A DNA stretch of 64,000 nt, taken from NCBI GenBank assembly GCA_959347315.1, contig OY365817.1, forward strand, positions 7,189,731-7,253,730, written 5' to 3'. The DNA is from Bimastos eiseni (Eukaryota; Annelida; Clitellata; Crassiclitellata; Lumbricidae). Positions 22,600 to 36,400 of the stretch are shown here, piece after piece; the stretch's first letter is position 1, and every line of letters starts with the position of its first letter. The notes beneath the pieces were generated by a model, which worked only from the letters and a program-made list of their open reading frames with translations, did no database searches and was not told where the DNA came from. A program made the position numbers and the translations under genes.

Positions 22600-24075
22600 T
22601 ACAGTGAGCCAGTCAATCAGCCAGTTTAGCATCGAGGTCATAAACACCGCAACCATCTAATGAGTTATTAGATGGTTATCAGCCAGCTTATCGTTTAGGT
22701 TATAAACGCACGCAACCATCTAATGAGTCAGTCAATCAGTCAGTTTAGCATCGAGGTCATAAACACACGCAATCATCTAATGAACCATTTAATCAGCCAG
22801 TTTAGCGTTTGGATCATAAACACACGCACCCATCTAATGATTCAGTCAATCAGCCAGTTCAGAATGTAGGCTATAAACACGCCCGACCAGCTAATGAGCC
22901 ATTTAATCAGCCAGTTTATCGTTTAGGTTATAAACACACGAAACCAACTAATGAGTCAATCAGCCAGTTGAGCATCGAGGTTATAAACCCCGCAATCATC
23001 TAATGAGTCATTTAATCAGCCAGTTTTGCGTTTGGATCATAAACACACGCACCCATCTAATGATTCAGTCAATCAGCCAGTTCAGCGTGTAGGCTATAAA
23101 CACGCGCGACCATCTAATGAGTCAGTCAATCAGCCAGTTTAGCATCAAGGTCATAAACACCGCAATCATCTAATGAGTCAGTCAATCAGCCAGTTTAGCG
23201 TTTAGGCTATAACACACGGCCCAATCTAATGAGGCAATCAATCAGCCAGTTTAGCGTTTAGGTTAAAAACACGCGCAACCATCTAATGAATCAGTCAATC
23301 AGCCAGTTTAGCATCGAGGTTATAAACACCGCAGTCATCTAATGAATCATTTAATCAGCCAGTCCAGCGTTTAGGTCATAAACACACGCAACCATCTAAT
23401 GTGTCAGTCAATCAGCCAGTTTTTTGTTTAGGTTATAAACACATGTATCCATCTAATGATTCAATCAATCAGCCAGTTTAGCGTTTAGGCTATAAACACA
23501 CGCAACCATTTAACGAGTCAGTCAATCAGCCAGTTGAGCATTGAGGTTATAAACACACATAATCATCTAATGAGCCATTTAATCAGCCAGTTTAGCATCG
23601 AGCATATAAACACCGCAACCATCCAGTGAGTCATTTAATCAGCCATTTTAGCGTTTAGGTTAAAAACACCGCAACCATCTAATGATTCAGTCAATCAGCC
23701 AGTTTAGCATTGAGGTTATAAACACCGCAACCATCTAATGAATCATTTAATCCGCCAGTTTAGCATTGAGGTTATAAACACCGCAACCATCTAGCGAGTC
23801 ATTTAATCAGCCAGTTTAGCATTGAGGTTATAAACACCGCAACCATCTGATGACTCATTTAATCAGCCAGTTTAGCATTGAGGTTATAAACACCGCAATC
23901 ATCTAATGAGTCATTTAATCAGCCAGTTTAGCATTGAGGTTATAAACACCGCAACCATGTAATGAGTCATTTAATCAGGGTTTAGGTTATAAGCACCGCA
24001 ATCATCTAATGAGTCAGTCAATCAGGCAGTTAACCATTTAGGCTTAAAACACCGCAACCATCCAAATAGTCACAG
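22600..24075. repeat. 56-bp minisatellite, about 26 copies
   Basis: Unit about 56 bp: CAGCCAGTTTAGCATTGAGG, TTATAAACACCGCAACCATC, TAATGAGTCATTTAAT. Copies on the right (23690-23960) are more uniform than those on the left, as expected for recent expansion from one side. Units are contiguous with no unique spacers. Confidence 0.92.
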
Positions 24076-24079
24076 AACC

Positions 24080-25530
24080 AGGCAGCCACCGATTATTCAT
24101 TCATTTATTCGTTCTTTATTTCTCTCAGTCGGTCAGGCAGTTAGTTAAATGCATCGAGTTGAGTGTCAATTTTCCGTAGCAATTGTTGTTGTTTTGCGAA
24201 TCGTTAGGCATGTGCGGCCTAATTGCGAGCTTTTCGTACAGTCGGTGGAACAATGACTTTCCATTACGGGACCGTTGTTTGGCCTGTGGACACATACACA
24301 CCCAGACCAGTACAGGTTCCCGTTAACAATATCTACGATCCTTTGTTGGACTGCACGCTCATTGGACGGCAGACTGGTCGTGGGTAAGAGAGAGAGGGAG
24401 GTTTGGGTGGGAGGCAGACAAGAAGAAAGAGAGGGTAGTAGCATCAGCTATGGTTCCGGTGTGCAACCTAAACTCTGCGTCTGATGGATGCATCCTAATA
24501 AAAGTCGCCGTTGTTCCGTCAAAGCTCAAAAGCACTTGGCACAATGAAAGCCGTCCGTCCGTCCGTACGTGTGTTGGTCGGTCGGTGTGTGGGTCGTTCG
24601 GTGGGAGGGGTTGAGGGTGGCGGGTGTGTAAATTTTTAAACACCGTAACCGAATAGATACGCGTGTGCTGCAGGCTCTGCGTCTCTTATATATGCGCAGG
24701 GAACTCGACGAGAACAATTGATCCTACAGGTATAGCGATCCACAAACCATTTGAACGGCGGTCTTTCATTAAGGCTCGTCCGTCCTTTGGTGTACGCCGA
24801 CGAAGCTTGCCCGACCGACCGACCGACTGCTGGCCTCCGCTGCCTCCGCTGCCACCGCTGCCGCCGCCGCCGATGATCTCTGCGATGAGCTAGTCAGCCA
24901 ACCGTCCGTCCGTCGGTTCCAAATAATGCAATTAAGGTTCGCTGTGGATAGCGTGTGTAGTAAGTGTGACGACGACAACGATCAGCCTTCAAATCGATCC
25001 AGCTGAAGAGAATTTGTTTTACACGCTGTAAGCAATTTGTAACCGATCGAGAGCAGCCGTCGCTCGCTTCATCAGTCAGTCAGTCGGTCGGTCAGTCGGT
25101 CAGTAAGTCGGTCAGTCAGTCGGTCGGTCAATGATGCATGACTGACCTCTGCCATAGCTCGCAACCTACTGACACACGGCATGTGCAATTGGCGTAGCGA
25201 AGATCTTGTCTTAACCGTTTTTTCCTACCAAGTCGTTACTGCATCTATGACGTCTATGCATAACTGACAGCATAGATTGTGTGTAGTGAGTCAAAGACAT
25301 GAATATGGATTCCTCCTTCTTTGGTGATTCCTCTGACGACAATGTGCATTCCTCTGACGAATGTCTGCTTATTACTTAGGAAAGGACTACAGAGCGCTGC
25401 CTTGAAAGTTCTTCTTGAGTGAAGGTGAAGTCGTTCGAAGTTCTTGAAGGACTGAGCTCTGGCCAATCAGAGCACGCCCTTCACAGATTGTTTGCTCCTC
25501 AAATCCGCCAATCAGAGTTGTCTACGTGTC
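24080..25530. other. Region upstream of the lachesin-like gene; possible promoter/5' UTR
   Basis: CpG-rich compared with its surroundings at about 24540-25180, with CCGTCCGTCCGT, CCGCCGCCGCC and CAGTCGGTCGGT tracts. A TATATAT lies at 24687-24693. No exon upstream of 25532 could be proved. The TATA-like string is weak evidence because such strings are common in this window. Confidence 0.25.
25070..25131. repeat. CAGT/CGGT tetranucleotide repeat
   Basis: CAGTCAGTCAGTCGGTCGGT-type run. Confidence 0.8.
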
Positions 25531-25531
25531 T

Positions 25532-25658
25532 GATGCATGTGAGATGGTGGTCAGTACTTTCCTGGTGACCGTCTGTTCAGGTCTGAAGTCCGTTGACCGA
25601 TTGACCTCCTTCAGCGTCATCTGTCTCATTGTGTTGTTTACACTGTCGACGCTAGATG
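25532..25658 (+). CDS. Lachesin-like gene, exon 1 (signal peptide)
   Basis: ATG at 25532 is the first in frame after a stop at 25445. Coding runs to GAT-G before gtgagt (25659), phase 1. The product starts [15 protein letters not shown] and has a second hydrophobic run [11 protein letters not shown] before LDA. Either could be the signal core; the second, ending near the exon boundary, is the more likely secretion signal. Too short to stand out as an ORF; support comes from phase and donor. Confidence 0.7.
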
Positions 25659-28600
25659 GTGAGTTCGACGGTCAAGGTTGAAATACATCTCATAATGTGG
25701 CATGAACTGTTTCACTTCCAATCAGACTCAATCATTTTATGTTACTTGGCACGAATCGTTATACACGAAATTAATGGACAGATGTAAAGTTAACAATTCT
25801 TTAACTTACATTAATGCTTCTTTTACATAATTGCTGTAATATGAGAAGCCATAAACTATATTCAATTTGAAAGAATGCAACGACTGAACTTGGTTAAGTT
25901 CGTAAAACTGTTAGCTTATTTTTAAAGACCTACTTACAATGTAATTTCAGGTTGAGCAATATATAGAAACAGGCGACAATTGTTCCTGTGAAGGTACGCG
26001 CTCTCGTTCAGTTTCAGTTGTCAGTGGAGATGCTGCTTTAAATGAACTTAATCTGCTTTGACGTTTAACTTCTTTTACTTGCATCTTCAGCACAGACCGA
26101 AGGCGATACGGGCTATGACTATGACGCAGCTTATGACGACGACGAAGCTGACAATGACGAATCAGGTCAGGTTCAGATATGCATCACGTGATAATATACG
26201 TATGGTAAGACACAGACCCAATCTCAGCCCATCATCTCATAGAAGCTGACCACCTGCAGGGATCGCATACGCTGAACATCTCCTCCTCGTCTGCTGGTCT
26301 CGTCGTTTTATTTCACATCTCTAAATGGCGTCGACTGGCATTTCCAGATCATCTTACTATAGAGACCATGTCAATTATGGTTTTAAATTTTAGGGTTTGG
26401 CCACGTCTCTTCTGGTTAAGCCTGATCATCTTGTGTTTGATCGTCTGACTCTTCAAGGCCATCTGTGAGCTAACACAGATGACACTGCAGACTACTGCAG
26501 TGCCATCTATGTTGGCCCTCAACATGCGCTGTAGTATGCGATGCTCATATACGGATCTGACATGATCTGGTCTGTAATAATCTGATCGGATCTGATGGTC
26601 AGAGTTTGTCTGATCGATACGCTTATAAAATTCCGTTTGAGGAGAGGGTTTGTTACTAAGTCATCAGACGAGGAAAGGCGTAATGCGATATGAGAAACTA
26701 AAGAGCTGCTTGTTGTGTAGTTTACAGTTGCCGTACTTATGTGAGTGCACTATTAATTAAGTAAGTCTTTAGTAATCCTATAAAGGTTCCTGTCAGTCTC
26801 AGCTTTCAAATGCACTTATCCTTATAACTTCTCAAGCGAACATGAATGAGGTGGAAGCTGTAAGCCTTTGGTTTTTCCAGCCTTTGCTTCGCTGCCATAT
26901 TTAAGATTTAAGATTTACGTTTCTCGAGCATTGGAGTCAGCAGCAGCAGCAGCAGCCTCCTATGTGCAGTCTGTCTGTCATCCATAGAAAGCATTGATTG
27001 GTCAGGGTCTTCTCGAGCAAAAGCGTCGTCTCAATAGCTTCAATCAATCAGTTCATTTCCTGCATCCACATGGTGTGAGTGGCAGATCAAACCAGTCATG
27101 CGTGGCATGTGCACCGATCCACACGGTTTCTGTGAAGAATCCTTGCGAACAGCTTTTCTTGTAAGTGCAGTCTGTCTGCATAGGAGTTGAGGTCCAATGG
27201 AAAGACGAAAAGATGAGAGAGTCCTGCATCTCAACACTTGATCGGAGATTAATTTATAATTATTAGTGAGTTTATGGATGATACTAAGTGAGTTGTTCTC
27301 ACGATTCTGGTGATGTTTGCTACAGGCTGATTAGGTTGAAGATGGATGACGGATGGATGGATTGATGGATCGTAGGTCCTCTCCCTCTTTGTCCTTAGTC
27401 CACTTGCTCTAATTGCTAAGTCGAAAGCCCTGCTGCAGTATACGATCAGTAGATATGCACAGAAAAGAATGAACTGAATATCTATTAGGATACCCCATCG
27501 CACGCGAATGGGATTTCACAGACCTCTCCTCTTAAAGAACCTCTAAGAATATCACAGAAACACCTATACCGATCTGGCGATCTACCACACCCGTCGAAAC
27601 AACGAGATCAAAGAGAATTTTGTGTGCCAATGATGGCACACTGTGTGTGGCACAGTGGCCGATCGGTTAGAGCGGTCAGCCCGTAACGTTCAGTGTGCGC
27701 TGAGCGCGGGTTTGACCCTCGTCCGAGAGTCACTGTGTAGGGACCTCAAGGTCCTTCGCACACAATTGACCTGCAGTACAACTGCAATTGCGCCGTCGAG
27801 GCGTATGCACGTCTGAGTAAAAAATGTTGGAAGAAAAGCATTATCAAATTTCGGTAATAATAATAATATAAATAAAAAGTTACAAGTGAGAGTCAGTCAG
27901 TCAATCAGTCAATCAGTCAATCAGTCAATCAGTCAATCAATCAATCAGTCAGTCAGTCGGTCAGTCAGTCAGTCAGTCAACCAGTCAGTCCTTAAGTCAT
28001 TCATGTATGCATGTATGCAGCCAGTCAGTCAAAATTGACTGAATCAATGAGTCAATTTTCGTTTATTCACAGATCAAGAACGCTGCTTGTTACATTGGCC
28101 AAACTAAGTACAGGTTTCTATGTGGCCGATTTTTTAAATTACGACCAATGAACATGACAAGTATCACTAAAACTATCAATGTCACAGTTGATATGAATCG
28201 ATTGCTGCCTATACGAGTGTGTCTGATATGTGTGGCAAATATTGTTTTGGTCTAGTAGTGTTGCAAAGGGTCCATCATGGGACCACCAACAATATTAATC
28301 AGTCATTAATATGATCGGTGCAATAGTAGAGCCTACACAGTTGGTGTTGGTAGTTTGCAGAGATCGCCATCCGTATCAGACGGAGCGTCCTTCATGACGA
28401 TCGTATTCCGGTAAGTCTTCGCCGAAGCCTCTCTCTCTGTCTCATTCTCTCTTTTATAATTATATATATATATGTAATTTTCTCTCTCTCACTCTCTTAT
28501 TGAAATGAGATCTTACGACGAATAGCCTAATTATAAGGCTCAGAACGAGCTAAGAAGAACGAAGCCACCAGCGCTTCAACATGGTTGTCTTTCAAAGGAT

Positions 28601-30384
28601 TGCTTCTTCTTCGTCTTCTTCTTCGTCTTCTTCTTCTTCCTCCTCCTATTCTTCTTCTGCTTCTCTTCTTCTTCCTTCTTCTCCTCTTCTTCTTCGTCTT
28701 CGTCTTCTTTTTCTTTTTCTTCTTCTTCCTCCTCCTCCTCCTCCTCTTCGTCTTCGTCTTCATTTTCTTCTATCTTCTCTTCTACTTCTTCGTCGTCTTC
28801 TTCTTCTTCCTCCTCTTCTTCGTCTTCTTCTTCCTCTTTTCTTTCTTTTTCTTTTTCTTCTTCTTTTTCTTCTTCTTCATCATCCTATTCGCCTCCTCCT
28901 GCTTCATCATCAGCATCATCAGCATCATCATCATCATCACCACCAACACCACCTCCACCACCAGCTTGATCCTATTCCGACTTTCCTCCTTATGGAATTT
29001 GTTAATGAGCTGCTTCCATTCTTGGTTCAGCTCTGCAGTGCCTAGTTAATGGAAGGATGCCTGCCGGAGAGCCAGAAGTGTGTCATCATACGGCCAGAAA
29101 TCAAGAAGCCTGGAATGGATCCGGATATCATCAAAAACTATCGCCCTATCTCTAACCTGACGTTCATCTCAAGGGTTATTGAGAAGCTAGTTTTACGGCA
29201 GCTGCTGCGATATTTGGGATCGTGTGACTTCATGCCGAAGCTGCAATCCGGCTTCAGGAAGGGCCATTCAACTGACACCGTTCTTCTTAGGGTCATCTCT
29301 GATGTCAGCGGACAGGTCACGCTGCTCGCGCTCTTGGATATGAGTGCAGCGTTTGACACTGTAGATCACAGCATCCTGCTGACCAGACTACACATTTCGT
29401 TTGGAGTTGTCGGACAGGCGTCTGAGTGGATCCGATCTTTCCTCAGTGAACGTAAAATGATGGTGGCCATTGGCTCGGGCAATTCACCTTGGGCACCTGT
29501 GACATTCGGCGTTCCGCGTTGACATTTGACAAAGAGGCGATTAAAGCAGCATTTCCTCATTGGAAGGTTCAACGCGTTGTCCGGGACCTGGGAGTTCTTC
29601 TGGATGAAGACTTGTCCTTGGAGTAGGTCTTGCTATTATCAACTACGCCAGATTAGAGTCATTCGGCAAAATATCTCAGTTGACGCCGCTATGACTTTTG
29701 TCCACTCTTTCGTGCTGACTCGCCTGGACTACTGCAACGGTGTCCTTGCGGGTCTGTCAAAGTTCCGGATAAGACAGCCTTAATCCGTTCTCAAGTGCGC
29801 AGCCCGAGTCGTTGCCAAGCTGCCAAAATACTCGCATATTTTAAGCTATGCACGTGACACATTGCGCTGGCTCCCGGTTGAGGATAGGATCACATTCAAG
29901 ATCATCTTCATGGGATGGACATCGGTGGTCGGCACGGCTCCAGAATACATCAGAGAGCTCTGTCTTCCCGTCTCCAGCCAGCCAAGTCGTCGATCCTTGC
30001 GTGCTGCGGCTCATGGGGACTTGATGGTCCCGCGCTCCCGTACATTGATCCGGACAAACCGTGCCTTCTCATGCATTGGACCATCATACTGGAACGTTCT
30101 TCCGTTACAACTTTGCAACATTGCACTGCTTGCAGTCAAGTTTTCTAAATTACTCAAATCGCATTTGTTTAGATCTGCTGGGTAGCTACGTTTAGCGCCT
30201 TCGAGAGGTTCTTAAAAGGCGCTATATAAATAGCCTAATAAATAAATACATACATACATACACCACCACCAACCACCACCATCACCACCACCATCGTCGT
30301 CATCGTCATCGTCGTCGTCATCATCATCATCATTTCTTCTTCCTCTTCTCCGCTTGCTCCTCCTGGTTCTTTCTCATCATCACC

Positions 30385-30436
<52 letters not shown>

Positions 30437-33400
30437 CATCATCCTCGTCATCATCCTCCTCCTCCTCACCATCATCGTCATCATCATCATCCTCGTTCTC
30501 CATAAAACTGAACTATGGAACGATGTACACTTGGAACTGTGAGTCTGTGACACATGTTGATGCCGATAAGATAGGAAGAGAAACTGATGATGACTCGACT
30601 AATAAGCGGGTAAATCGTAATCGTATGTTTACTAGATGACAGCCAATCATTAGCGACCTGGTCTGTTTTAATTTCATACGCATTATACACAAGGCTAACT
30701 CTGAGTCGTTCAAGATCTTTACATTGATTAAAATTACAATCATCTTATTTCATCTGAGTTTAATCGACCGATGAATGCAGCTTATGTTAACAGCATCGTC
30801 TCTGCTTATATGCAACCAGTTAAACGTCTCAGACTTCACTCGACTTCTACCTGACTTAAACTCGCTTCACTCAGCTTCTCCCTGACTTACAGTCGCCAAA
30901 ATTCCAACATCGTTCCTCGACTTCTTCCAGACTTACACTCAGACTTCACGCAATTTTTCCGGTATCAATCGACTTCTTTGTAACGGATGTAACGGTTACT
31001 GTCTTCGAGTCATATAATTATGTCATCTATGTCGGTGCCTCGATGATACAGAACAGTCATCGTGGTCAAACATAGGCCTAAATTAACCCATTTCCGTGCT
31101 TTGACTGTCGAATTATGCTCTGAGATAACTGATATTAATGAGACATATTCGCAGCCCCACCTACGGAAACAAAACGAGTCTTTCATAGCGTAACATAAAA
31201 GGGTTGCATGATTTCATGACATTTTCTTCGTGTATGCAAATACTTTGGAGCTGTAATATTTCGTATACGAGTGATATAGTCTCTTAACTGTGATGGTCAT
31301 ATTATGTGCTGCTTGTTCTGACTAAACGACACATGTGATAAGAACAGATTGCCACAGATTTTACTGAGTTTGACTGCTCGTGCTGGAGTGATAGACTGAG
31401 TAGGCAACCACTGGTCTGGTAGGTCTGCGGTCCGACGCTTGTGCTGCTTGTCTTCCATCACACACACGCGCGCACACATACATACATACATACACACAAA
31501 CAACAACAACACACACAGTGAATTGTGTGGGACCAATGTCACTGACGCAACGCCGCCGCTGAGATAAACCCCTTGAAGACAATAGGAGGAGTCAATGCCA
31601 TACATGCTAAAATTAATGAGTTATTTCATAGCAGCCACATATCAGATCAGTCTTAATCTCGAATGCACATGGGTTCGCTTTGTTTTTGAGGTCCATAATA
31701 TTGCACCTGAGCTTGGTCTTCAGGTTCAAATTCCTGATCTTAGTCTTGCAGGATCAATGCTAGACTGTAAATAAGACCAGTGATAAATCAGGGTCGTTAA
31801 CTTCAACGCTTGTCTTAGGTCCTCGAAAGTCTTTCATCGCAGACACCAAACTCGAAACTGGATAGTCCGCGTGATTCAGGAATAAGCTTTAGTTTCTAAC
31901 ACATCAGACTCACGTAGACAGACATATCAGTTTGCAGCACAATACAAATGTTGACCGACAAATGTCTACCATTATCCTCATCATTCTGTTTGTCTCTGAA
32001 TGCTTACCTTCATTAACGTCATCATTCTGTTTATCCCTGAATGCTTACCTTCATTAGCGTCATCGTTCTGTTTGTCTCTGAATGCCTACCTTCATTAGCG
32101 TCATCATTCTGTTTATCCCTGGATGCGTACCTTCAGTATCCTCATCATTCTGTTTGTCTCTAAATGCATATCTTCATTATCCTCATCAGTCTGTTTGTCT
32201 CTGAATGCATACCTTCATTATCCTCATCATTCTGTTTGTCTCTGAATGTCTACCTTCATTAGCGTCATCATTCTGTTTGTTTCTGAAAGCTTACCTTCAT
32301 TATCCTGATCATTCTGTTTGTCGCTGAATGCATACCTTCATTAGCGTCATCATTCTGTTTGTCTTTGAATGCTTACCTTCATTAGCGTCATCATTCTGCA
32401 TGTATCTGAATGCTTACCTTCATTAGCGTCATCATTCTGTTTATCCCTGAATGCTTACCTTCATTAGCGTCATCGTTCTGTTTGTCTCTGAATGCCTACC
32501 TTCATTAGCGTCATCATTCTGTTTATCCCTGGATGCGTACCTTCAGTATCCTCATCATTCTGTTTGTCTCTGAATGCATATCTTCATTATCCTCATCAGT
32601 CTGTTTGTCTCTGAATGCATATCTTCATTATCCTCATCATTCTGTTTGTCTCTGAATGTCTACCTTCATTAGCGTCATCATTCTGTTTGTTTCTGAATGC
32701 TTACCTTCATTATCCTCATCATTCTGTTTGTCGCTGAATGCATACCTTCATTATCCTCATCATTCTGTTTGTCTTTGAATGCTTACCTTCATTAGCGTCA
32801 TCATTCTGTTTGTCTTTGAATGCTTACCTTCATTAGCGTCATCATTCTGTTTGTCTCTGAATGCTACCTTCATGATCCTCATCATTCTGTTTGTCCCTGA
32901 ATGCTTACCTTCATTAGCGTCATGATTCTGTTTGTCTCTGAATGCTTACTTTTATTAGCGTCATCATTCTGTTTGTCTTTCTGACAGAGGAGTACTGTCG
33001 CATGACTTTTAAAACTTGTGGGATCTGTTGTGTTCTGACATACAGCTGTTGGTCTCTGATGAATACTTCATAAGGTCCCATTTGCTGTCTAGCTAATGCC
33101 AACAGATGATCTGCATTACTGCGTTGTTTCCACACCGGTGTCTCAGTGTATGTGCTCCTATCAGTCATTTATTAGACACATCGTCTGTCGACAGATTGAC
33201 AGCACATCACGTGGCCACGCACCCGTTGCCAGGTAACCAACAAGAGCATCAGGTGTCTGGACCGAGACGAGGCAGGTGCTCTAGGTGGAGCACATCGAAT
33301 TCAACGAGGCAATCGAAGTAAAAGCTTTGCCCAAGGAAATGAACTGCATGCGTCTCTTATCGGAAAGTGTTTTATGGCTTTCGTGAGTCTGAGATGGGAT

Positions 33401-36400
33401 GACTGCGTAAAAATCATTAAAAGTTATAGTTGGCTTGACATGGCACGCAATAATTCTGAAGGAAACCGATCAGGAGAAGGTTAACTGTACAGTTATGATA
33501 GACGTCTTGTACTTAGTTCAGACGATATGGGGTTGAGATGCTCCATCAAAGTGCGTCGTTAATTTCTACGTCGATTAACTATAATCTGCATTTGAATAAT
33601 TTGCCTAACTCGATTAGAGAATCTTCCACGTCATTCGTGTTGCATCGTTCTTCCAAGAAACGTTTGAGTTTTCCACTTTGGGGTCGATCTCCTCTAAAGA
33701 GCTCTACCAGTTCTCACTTAGCATTCGTTACTTCTCTCGTCTCTTTGTCCTCCATTTGCAATGAGTTACGTCATGTGGTATTTAAATGGACAGATGATGA
33801 TGATGATGAAACCAGACTATAATTTATGAGAACAATGTTTTTGAGGTAATCCGACATGTTAAGAAGATTGACCATTGCGACAATTCTGCCAGGTCCTTTG
33901 ATTTGAACATTGCGATTAATCAAATATGGCACCTTGATAGGTCTATGTGAAGTTTTCGAAAGATAAGTGAAGTCAATTGTACGACCGCACGCATGCTATA
34001 GGCCTAATGATACAAACTTCAGATTTCACAATATTCTTTCTATGTGTAATTACGTAGACTTGAAGAGTATTGCTTAAATTGGTTACCAATGACGCATTGT
34101 ATGCGATTCTCCGAAGCCGACTTTACTGTGCAAAGATATTTGTCGAATGAGACTTGTGGTCTAAGTGTCAAATAGCTATAGAAGCTGATTGCCACATCTG
34201 CCACGGGGTGGGGAGAGGTTCGTTCAACTTAGCCCTGTAGGAGGAGATATTTGATACGTTGTCAGATATATAGAAATCGATATAGATGTGCAACTGTCAA
34301 GCAACTATCTCTGATATATTTTTCGATATCGTAACAGTGTTTCTCAAATAATTATGTGTTACTTAAGTAACTTGATTATCGCGGACGATAGAATCATTGG
34401 GGCATCTTCCGACAAAAACCCATTATAAAGTATAAGTATAAGTATATATATATTCACCTTACAAGATCAGCGACCAGTCCCTAACATATATGTCTAATGT
34501 ATTTACGTGTGGCTTTGGGTCTGAGGTAAACATTTTGTCGGTTTATAAAGGTCAGTTCTAAAGTTCTTGAAGTTCTTAAACGATAAAAAAACTGCGTTCG
34601 ACGAATATTCGCACTTTTGCCTGCATGGCGTGCGTGCATACATTTGTGTATGATATGTGTAGACTTGGGTGAGCGGATAAATAGTGGTATGTCTAGGCGT
34701 CCAAACTGAGGTGCAAAGTGATCTGGCGGAATCGGCTGGAAAGGATTCATAATCCCATATCCCGGTCGCTATAATGGGCGGGATATGAGATTAACTGTCG
34801 GGTAGATTAGATAGATTGTTGCTGCTGCGGCTGGAAACAATGATGACTTTATCTGATAGTGCAAGGCTCGATCGGGGATGAGATACACACGTCGTGCCCC
34901 ATTGCATTACTTAGCAACCATTTATGTATCTCCTCTATAGCGCCATCATACAATTACGCTTTAGGTCGTGAACATAGACAACTTGGAGTTCGACACACAA
35001 GCAAGCAGCAGTATGATAAGGGTCTACAACTCTACATACATTACTAAAATGACTTAATATTTGAATTAGTTTGGTTTTGATTTAAAGAACTGTGTCTTTA
35101 TTGACAATTAGTCTAAAGAATTAAATCAAAGCATCAGTCATAGCTGACTTGTGTGAAACAGGAGGAAACAGGCCATTTGTTTGAAATTGATAATTATAAT
35201 TATTTTCGTTTAATTTCAAATTGACAAAAGCAGTATGATTACAAACATGGTACGAAAGAATGATGACAAGTTATTGCTGGAGTCAAATGTAACTGTCGGC
35301 AGCCATGCAAGGCGCCCATTACGCTATTCGTCTTATTTTACCAAAGTCACCTCCAAACGAGAAAAGGCCTAATCAACCTTAGGGGTATAAGACAATTGAT
35401 CTCGGTTCCTCAGCCCTGCGCCAGAGTGTACTATCATTTACTCTATTAACTGTCGGTAGCCAAACAAGGCGCCCATTACGTCATGCATCTAGTTGAACCA
35501 ACGCCGACGCCTAGCGAAAGAAAGAATATATATATATATCAACCTTAAGGGATATACGGGAATCGAACTCAGTTAATCAGCTCTGCGCTCCAGTGTTTAT
35601 CCATTACTCTGCGCCTATGTTGAGACTACATTCAACCAAATGTGAACACAGTTTTCCTGCAAAATTATTTCGGTCAAGTTACGATTACGATTCGTACTGA
35701 CAGACGTTTGAATCCATACGAACAGAAGCTAAAGAGGGAACTAGGAAGGTGAAGGAAAGGAAGAATAGAGATAGATCTTTACATAAACATGGTTGATGGG
35801 AAGGAGGCAGGACAGTGAATGTCTTTGACGTCGATGGAAGTGAAGTCTTAGTTTGGCTGCGTTGACTTGATGTAGGGCAAATGTATTCCATCAGAGTGGA
35901 TCGATGTCCTTCTAGTTGTAGGTTACGAGCCGGCGTTTGATGTTCCGATCGTTAATGTGACTGTTGTGACTGGACAAACAGCTGTGCTACCATGTTCAAT
36001 CGAATACCTCGGAAAGTACAAGGTACGCAACACGCACTTGCTCATATTATCAACGCCCCATTTCTCACTCACTGCATGCTGCCTTCTCACTCACTGCATG
36101 GCGCCTTCTCACTCACTTCATGACACCTTCTCACTCACTGCATGACGCCTTCTCACTCACTTCATGACACCTTCTCACTCACTGCATGACGCCTTCTCAC
36201 TCACTGCACGACGCCTTCTCACTGACTGCATGACGCCTTCTCACTCACTTCATGACACCTTCTCACTGACTGCATGCCGCCTTTTCATTCACTGCACGAC
36301 GCCTTCTCACTCACTGCATGGCGCCTTCTCACTCACTTCATGACACCTTCTCACTCACTGCATGACGCCTTCTCACTCACTTCATGACACCTTCTCACTC

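Noticed and set aside
22600..24075. CRISPR-like regular array
   Set aside because: Units are contiguous and homologous along their whole length, with no unique spacers; the genome is eukaryotic.
25543..25658. ATG at 25543 as the start of the Ig gene
   Set aside because: That frame hits a stop and gives the wrong phase at the exon 1 donor; ATG at 25532 stays open and gives phase 1.
28527..29049. Open frames of 78-154 codons on both strands
   Set aside because: TTC/CTC repeat translation; only the last codons ([17 protein letters not shown]) belong to a real sequence, the LINE relic.
35560..35640. Possible tRNA gene
   Set aside because: A B box is present but the fold is not complete and the sequence is duplicated next to it with a shared body, so a SINE head is the better explanation.
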